Shown here one piece after another: positions 56,801 to 64,000 of a stretch of DNA of 64,000 nucleotides (position 1 is the stretch's first letter; the number at the start of each line of letters is the position of its first letter). Location: positions 568,001 through 632,000 of the forward strand of contig JADPYG010000089.1 in the NCBI GenBank assembly GCA_017654735.1, given 5' to 3'. This stretch comes from Vishniacozyma victoriae. Its lineage: Eukaryota; Basidiomycota; Tremellomycetes; Tremellales; Bulleribasidiaceae. The notes beneath the pieces were generated by a model, which searched no databases, was not told the origin of the DNA, and saw only the letters and a list, made by a program, of their open reading frames with translations. The position numbers and the translations under genes are program-made.

Positions 56801-59800
56801 AACAGCTTGGCTTTGAGGAGATTGGCCGGAAAGATCCTTAGTGCAGCTAGGGACCTGGAGGGAAACTCCAGGAAACCATCCGCTGCATTCCGATATTCTC
56901 GATTATCACCTGAGAAATCTGCCCTCACCCGTGTCATTCAAATCATGGAAGGAGCAGTTGAAGATGCCGATCTCGCTACCCTCAAATCACTCCCATGGGC
57001 CAGCGCTAGTGATCGTACTCGACTAGAGTTACATGCTGCCGACAAGGATAAACTACTGCGACGAATTGCCGAATCCGATAATCCGAAAGATGGGTCTCTC
57101 TGGCTAGCCGTATTACCCAGCTTCATATCGAAAATGCGATCCCTCCTACGTGGACCGACTACCGAGCTGCGATCGCTTGTCGTCGCCATGGTACTCAGAC
57201 TACAGGGCCATATCATGTCCACCGGGAGCATTAGTGCTGGACGAGCTACCGCCGGCATGCGGGCCAATGTCGGTACTGGGCGTACTACGACCGATACGGG
57301 CGCTTTGGCAGATTACTGGCGAGCATACCTTTGTGTATTGTGCGTCACCATGCCTGATCCGGGTATCAATCCCATGACGACCCCTGTTCAACGGACGAAA
57401 GAAGCAGTCATCCTTACACCCGATACAATCAGTTCACCCGCTTTATTCCATTACCTGGCCGCTCAACTTACTTGGGAAGATCCAAGATTCCGCGATGCGG
57501 CAGTCTACTCGCTCGGATCGATATCGCAAAATGCCCTCCGACCTTTGTCGGAAATCTTGACCAATATCGTCCGGCGTCTTGCGGATGGAGCTAAATCGAA
57601 TGGTCGGAAGCCGAATATACAAGGGCCGATCTGGACCGCGTTAGCCCATGTATTCCGCCTGATATCGCCTTTGATTGCCGATTCGAAATCAACAGCCCAT
57701 CTCGCCAATCTATCTTCCATGATTGGATTCGTCAAGATGACATGGACCCTGTTATCAGATGTAAATGTCAAGGAGGATTACGATCTACAATCCCTCAGGC
57801 GATCATTCTGTATAGTGGTCGAAAACCTGACTGACTCGCTGGTCAAGTTCGATTCAAGTGATCGATTTTTGGGTGAAGAGATGCGTGGAGCGATCTTCAA
57901 ACTGTGTTACGAGTGGTGTCATGTTGGTCGACGACCTGATGTGGCTAGAGCCAGGGAGTCGCATACATTACAAGTCGCCTCGGAGCAGTACAAGGGGGAA
58001 AGGGATCGAGCGGGTTATTTGGACGATTTACAGGCAAAGACTAAGCTATTATCTGTCGCCGCTGCTGAAGCTATGGCTGGACTTTGCGTAAGTCTCCAAC
58101 GTGAGATGTTGGCTGATGATAGCAAGGAAAACTCATATCCGCCAATGAAGCGACTCCAGCTCAACAAGCTTCCGATCACCTAGTCGAACCATTGACCGTC
58201 TTACGATGGATACGCGGCATGTTCTCATCGTCGTCAACATCACATCATGATACCGGTCGAAAAGCTTTATACGCCTTGTTAAAGTACAACTGGTCATGTG
58301 CCCGATTACTCGATGAAGTCCTACATCAATCATTTGGCGAAGGGGAACAATTCTCCCTGGACTCATCGTTCTTTGGGGTCGTTGCGGATATTCTCGCCGA
58401 GGGACAAATACCGTTACCCCCAGAGCAAATTGCTTGTCTTGCATTATCGAAACTTGGTCATCCGGGACTTGATATCCGACAACGAGCATTTCAATTGGCA
58501 GTCACGTTAATCACCGATCCACCCGATCAGTTGGAATTGGCATCATTGTTACCTGGGGTTGGAAGTGGATCTGCAAACGTTTATCGTCATGCACAAAAGG
58601 CTATCGCTGCCGCTTTGGCATCACTCTATCCAGATACCGCTAGTCTGTTCTTGAACGAATGTACCACCCGCCTCTCCCAGCTTGAAGCTCCAAGACGACA
58701 AGCAACCCTCAATATCCTCTCTCCCTGGCTCGAGTTGCTCCCACTTGGCGAAGGATCAGAACAGGCGCTTTCAAATTTGATGTACCTGGCTATACGATTC
58801 AACACGGATCATTTAGACGATATCAAGGAACTATTTACCGCATTCGCGAAATCCGCGACAAACGTAACTCCATTCGTCAAGTTCCTATTTGATCAAGGTG
58901 GACAGCGAAAGTCTCCCGAATTCGTCGTTCACTCCCAAAGGGTCATGGCGTACCTTGCCCAGTCTCCCGCCGCCGAGATCTTATTTGACGAGATCTGCAA
59001 CTTTGTCGAACCGGACGATATGGCTACTGTATCCGAAGAGACTGGTTTTTCAGCAAGTCTCGCCAATCTCGATGCTCTTGTACCCTCGGGAAGATCACAG
59101 ACGTTCTCGACTGGACAACTTGCTCTTCTATTTGCTGGGGAGTTACTGCCACATCGATTATCCGATTTCGAAACTGTCAAGCGATTACCCACATTACTCC
59201 ACGTCGCACTTGTCCATTGCGATCATGCCTCTCCAGCGATCCGTGAACCATGTCAAGCGGTTCTATTTCAAGCGTTACGAGCTTGGATTGCCGATTTCAC
59301 CAATATCGATGCTCAAAATGCTTCCACCACTTGGACGGCGGCGGAGAGAAAATTGACGGCATTGGCCCAGACAAAGGACTTGTTTTGGAAAACGGATGAT
59401 AGAGGCGGACCACACTCTGCTTTCCTTGCTCCTGGTCAAATGACTACACTTGTCATGAAGATCCTTGGAATCCTACTCCCTTTCCAACCTCGTATACGAC
59501 AGCAATGGGGTGAACTCGCTTTATCATGGGCTACTTCCTGTCCGATCCAACACCTCGCATGCCGGTCTTTTCAGGTCTTTCGGATCTTGACGCCTCATGT
59601 CAGTGCTCGGATGATGTCCGATACTCTCGCCCGGCTTTCTTCTACGATCGCAAGCGATTCCGAAGAGATTCAGTACTTCAACCAGGAAGTACTGCGGACA
59701 TTCGCTGCTGTTGTTCAGACGATTCCCGAATCCGAGATCCACAATTTCCCGCAAATCTTCTGGTGCGCCACTGCGTGTCTTACGACGCCATACGAAGATG

Positions 59801-61467
59801 AATTCGCCGAAGTCATTGAACTCCTCACCCATGTTTTGGACAAGACCAATCTGTCCGATCCGATTGTTATTGATCATCTCAATAAATTCAAGCCAGCTGA
59901 TTGGGTCGGTAATCCACCCTACCTCCAGGCGTCATTACTTGTGGGATTACGATCTTCGAAAACGGCAATGTTGACTTTTGATCTCATCAGGCGACTCACG
60001 TCTTCGCCCAATGATGAATTGATCGATAAACCCTCCGATAGGTTGTTACATGGTTTCATCGCTGCCTTACCTTGGATGTTACATTCTACCGATCTTGGTG
60101 AACCGAATGAAGAGCTCGCCGAGATGGCGTTAGACTTGGCGGCTATTGCTGAAGCAGAAGGAAACGCTGGATTCGCTAGGCTACTTACGAGTTTCGCTCG
60201 AGTTCGGTTTAGGTCAAAAGATGATTTCATCCGACAAGCATCGAGTTTGATACGTGATTACATGTCGACACATGCTCTCGATATCGTCACTCTACTACTC
60301 GGATTCGTGTTAAATACCCACGATTGGATGCGGGAAAAGTCGATGCAGGTTCTCAAGATCATTCTCGCTTTCCCGGAAGCCAAAGTACCTCTCGCTTCAC
60401 ATGGCGAGGAGTTATTACTCCCCCTCCTCAAGTTGGTCACTACCAAACATTCCGCCCAAGCTCTTGATGTCCTCGATATACCAGCTATTACCGGCGCCAT
60501 ACCCGACCTAGACAGTGCCGAAGAGATTTTCGGCCCAATATCCGATTCAGGTTGGTCAGTACCCAACATCGACGAAATCGCCGCCATCACCCGCGAAAAC
60601 TTGAAGGCAGTATTCAACACCTGTACAGTCGAAACTAGGCAAGCTTCAGCGCATTTCTCAGTCGTCCAATTTGCAGATATAAAACAATTTGGTCCGAATC
60701 CAAGTTTCACTTCTTTCGATTCTGGAGAATTATCTCCCATTTCACCTGATCATGTTAATGGAGATGTTTGTACGGTTTCATTAGGTGATTTGGCTGGTCA
60801 ATTGCATGATTTGAACCTTTTCTTTGAGGATGGATTAGAGTTGGAGGAACCGAAGAGGGCATTTGGACATGCTCAGATGCCTAGTGACACGGTCTCTGAG
60901 CGGCGGGTTAGAGCCATCCTAGCGGTAAGTCTAAACTCTCCTTCCAGGACAGAGCTGATGATATAGCGAGGCAGGAATCCATCGATCACCTCACCTATAA
61001 AGGAAGAATTTTCAAGGCACGCTCACTCCCTCTCAGCCTCATCATCAGAACTAGATAGACGACATCATAACGCAGCCTCGACTTCTTCTTTATCATTAGC
61101 CGATCCAACCTACACGCATCACATACCCAGTCGACAACGGGGACATTTCGTGAACGCCTCAATATCATCTTCAATAGCAGCATCGGATTTCGGTGAGAAT
61201 AGTCAATTCAAATTAGAAGATGATAGGGCACCATCTCGAAATGGAAATATGGATGGGGAGGGTACAGCTTCAGCAGTCAGTCTTAGGAGTTTACGGACTT
61301 GGAATTTCAGTTCCGCCGGAGGACAGACTCCGGTTGCTTCTGGTCGATTTGGAGATAGGGGAGATAAGGATAGAGATAGGGAGAGGGAGAGGACGTTAAC
61401 GCTTGGGATGTTGAGTGGGGATGATGGGGCTAGAGCACCTAGTCCTAGGGGTGACTTTGAACGATGA
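53861..61467 (+). CDS. TAO3: Cell morphogenesis protein TAO3/PAG1 (Furry homolog)
   Basis: Giant scaffold of the RAM (NDR kinase Cbk1-Mob2) pathway that controls polarity and cell separation. Six exons (53861-53882, 53920-55186, 55221-55680, 55715-58087, 58123-60924, 60967-61467) give 2,474 residues. The first 230 residues are Ser/Pro-rich and disordered. The Furry N-terminal domain then starts (APLDEALRVIFNTFRDAANG) and runs through LMRVEDAATILGGRK-type helices, HKAVSNLQIELLGYLSDTRF, EEELEMSSEFIQAIAGFFAN, MWSKAVAVILQRASGLLAKP and RAVAMGAFVRLLWIYLNRCT. Central and C-terminal Furry repeats include ALWLAVLPSF-like and WMREKSMQVLKIILAFPEAK segments. The tail of about 180 residues is Ser/Arg-rich. 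The introns are only 34-42 nt and few for the length. The protein is likely a phosphorylation target or scaffold at sites of growth. Confidence 0.9.
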
Positions 61468-61727
61468 CGATGACCATGAGACGAGATTATATAGATTGTA
61501 TACTTACGAATGCAACGACACCCTGAATCAATCAGAGCAGCTCACTCGGCCCCTTCAAGACTTGGAAGGACTTGAATTTCGCAAGTGGTCCCGAAGGCAG
61601 CGCCGCCCACAAAGGAATAATGTGTTTGCAAGATTGTTATACTGAATATGCATGGTACAAATAGATCGACTGAACCACTACAGACCTGATCAGACACCTA
61701 CGCTACACCCCAACCTCTACACCTGAT

Positions 61728-64000
61728 CTATGCGTGACTAGCCTGTGCCGTACCTAGCTCATCAATAGTCTCTGTCTCGTGATTCTTCTGCGTAAATGAC
61801 TTGGAACATGAAGCCATCGTAACACTAGCGCGCGAGATGGGATCGGTCCTGTAGAAATCCTTTATAGGCTTGACGAATGCTGTTGAAGATGCTGTTGATG
61901 GGGAAGAGACGGATGAGAGGAGGTTGAGACCGACTTTGGTGATGTCCATAGAAGGAGTTTCGACAGAGTCGTATCGGACCAGTGTGGGTGAGATATCCCA
62001 CATTCGATCACGGAGAGAAAGGACGTCGTCGTATGGTAATGGCTGACCGACGAGTTCAGAGAGGGCTCGGATGATCTTCCAATCTTCTCGGGCGGCTCCT
62101 GGTGGTACGACAGCTGTTCGACCTAGTTGAGATCGACCTTCCGTGTTGACCCATGTCGCGCTCTTTTCAGTGTATGCAGCGGCAGGTAGACAGACATCGG
62201 CAAACTGGGCACCGAGATCACCGTGGTGACCCTGGTAGACGACGAAGGCGTCCTCGGGGATGGAGGTGGGATCAATGTCATCGGCATTGAGGAGGTAGAC
62301 GAATTTAGGTGTGGTGGTGGAAGCGGATTTGGAGGGTGTGAAACCGAGGTCGTAAGCGGCGGTCCTGGATGCAGCCTGTTTGTAAGCTTGAATCAAATTA
62401 GGAATAGAAGGATGCTCACCCTCTGCAAGACCGAGAATCCATTCCATTCAGGAGTCAAGAACTTGGCAGCATTGTCCGAGACGTGCTTGCTGACAGCCTT
62501 CAAGACCTCTGCACCATCCTTCCTCTCTGTAACAGCACTTCCAACAATGATCAATGGCTTCTTGGCCTCCTTCCAGATCTTTGCGAAAGATCCCTTGCCG
62601 CTTCCAGACAAGAAGCTCGCGACCTCCTTGGGCGAAGTTCCGAGATGTTCGTACTCAAAGACGGATTCAAAGTTTTCACCGATCAAGGCAAACTCGGCAC
62701 CGCTCTTCAAGTATGATTTACGGAATCGAGTGTTGATGATGGCGGCCTCGTGTCGGGGGTTGGTACCGATGAGTAGAACGGCATCGGCCTCTTCGACGTT
62801 CTCGATACCAGTGTTGAAAAGGTAGTTGGATCGGATATCGACACCGGTAAGTGGAGGTGCGTCTCCAAGGGCGTGATCCGTTGTCAAGTTCTCTGATCCC
62901 AATCGATTGACCAAATCCTTGAGCGCGGTCAAAGCCTCGGTATCGGCAAGGGCACCGGCAACAGCCTTGATCTCATCACCACGAGCTCCAGAGTTGACGA
63001 GTCCGTGTCGGACAGTCTCCATAGCTGACTCCCATGATGCAGGGACGAATCGGTCACCCTCTCGAACCAGAGGTGTCGTTAATCGCTGGTACTTGAGGCC
63101 ATCGTAGGCGTATCGGGTCTTGTCGTTGATCCATTCCTCGTTAACCTCGTCGTTGATCTTTGGCTGAATCCTCATGACTTGGACACCTCGCGAGTCGACT
63201 CGAATATTGGATCCAACAGCATCCAAAACATCTACACTCTCTGTCTTCTTCAATTCCCAAGGTCGAGCCTGGAAGGCATATGGCTTTGATGTCAAAGCTC
63301 CGACGGGACATAGATCGATAATGTTTCCAGACATTTCCGAGTCCATGACCTTTTCGACGTACATGCCGATCTGCAAATCGTTTCCTCGTCCTGTTGTTCC
63401 AAGATCCTCAACACCGGCGACATCGTTGGCAAATCGAACACAACGTGTACACTGAATACACCTGTTCATCGAAGTCTTGACGATCGGTCCTAGATCCTTG
63501 TTCTCCAATGCTCGCTTTCCAGTGATCTCGTGGAATCGCGTTCGGTCCGATCCGTATCGCATCGACTGATCCTGCAAATCACATTCTCCTCCTTGATCAC
63601 AAACGGGGCAATCGAGCGGGTGGTTGGCGAGTAAGAACTCCATGACACCTTCACGAGCTTTGTGGACGAGGGGAGTGTTGGTAAAGACTTTGGATCCGGG
63701 CATGGCAGGCATGGCGCAAGATGCGACTGGCTTTGGTGATCTCTCGACCTGTTGTCAGCTCTACTTTTTCAGGTCTGCTTACCTCTACAAGACACATTCG
63801 ACAATTACCAGCGATAGCTAGACGATCATGGTAACAGAATCGGGGGACAGTAGCTCCAGCAGCCTCACAAGCTTGAATCAAGGCGGTACCTAGAATTAGC
63901 AAATCTCCTTGAGCCGCCAAAGCAAACTCACCTTGAGGAACAGTAACCTCCTTTCCATCAACAGTAAGCGTAATATCCGCTAGTCTAGGCTTCGTGGTCG
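61728..64000 (-). CDS. NADH-ubiquinone oxidoreductase 75/78-kDa subunit, 5' end outside window
   Basis: Largest subunit of complex I, on the matrix arm. The visible part carries the 2Fe-2S ligands in [20 protein letters not shown], the N3-type cluster motif [14 protein letters not shown], and the 4Fe-4S motif [16 protein letters not shown] with CPVGAL further on. The molybdopterin-oxidoreductase-like domain follows ([38 protein letters not shown]). The C-terminal half contains [20 protein letters not shown] helices and [15 protein letters not shown]. The protein ends TAQASHA. Introns lie near 63750, 63890, 63930 and 62402-62450. The start and the mitochondrial presequence lie beyond the right edge. 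The identity is secure. Confidence 0.93.

Noticed and set aside
1..64000. Transposons or integrated viruses
   Set aside because: No transposase, integrase, reverse transcriptase or terminal repeats were found. The gene array is explained by local duplication.

Overview
The window is nuclear DNA of a basidiomycete fungus, most likely a tremellomycete yeast of the Cryptococcus/Kwoniella type. The evidence is dense short introns (mostly 34-70 nt) with CTGAC or CTGAT branch points a few bases before the AG, a tRNA gene with an intron, and fungal genes such as RAD52, MBP1, STE6, TAO3 and a 78-kDa complex I subunit. Genes are tightly packed on both strands. All gene models were spliced by eye; exon ends are usually supported by reading frame, family conservation and splice consensus together.

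Left part (1-21.7 kb): the 3' part of threonine synthase; a small membrane protein; a VPS38/UVRAG-type PI3-kinase complex subunit; a FYVE-like/SAP/RING ubiquitin ligase; an unrecognised Ser/Pro-rich protein; tRNA-Asp; succinate dehydrogenase subunit 4; a lone F-box-like paralog; RAD52 and POL31 (DNA polymerase delta small subunit), divergent around an ACGCGT box; an F-box/WD40 protein; and an MBP1-type APSES/ankyrin cell-cycle factor. The MBP1-like gene has MBF/E2F-like boxes in its own promoter, and its product is the expected reader of the ACGCGT box, so three linked genes may belong to one G1/S circuit.

Middle (22.2-34.7 kb): the least ordinary part is a co-oriented array of seven paralogous genes plus one truncated relic. 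With the lone + strand copy at 10.8-12.3 kb this makes eight intact members. Each has an F-box-like N-terminal exon, one phase-0 intron at the same place (right after the RVxx of the F-box), a divergent central region and a C-terminal C-x-x-C motif (CPCC, CSCC, CPGC or CPAC). Two subfamilies are visible, and four members share a promoter element. I know no name for this family. It looks like a birth-and-death array of substrate receptors or of self/nonself or stress factors; that role is inference.

Right part (35-64 kb): a PMP3-like proteolipid; a full-length STE6-type ABC exporter with a 108-bp tandem duplication inside an intron; a fuconate/galactonate-type dehydratase; DSK2/ubiquilin; a YMR226C-type short-chain dehydrogenase; an amidase; VPS45; cyclophilin A; the giant TAO3/Furry protein; and the 3' part of the 75/78-kDa subunit of complex I. 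These are conserved cellular genes with no evident cluster logic. Unusual gene structures recur: exons of 6, 11 and 20 nt, a GC-AG intron, and a RAD52 intron without a canonical donor.
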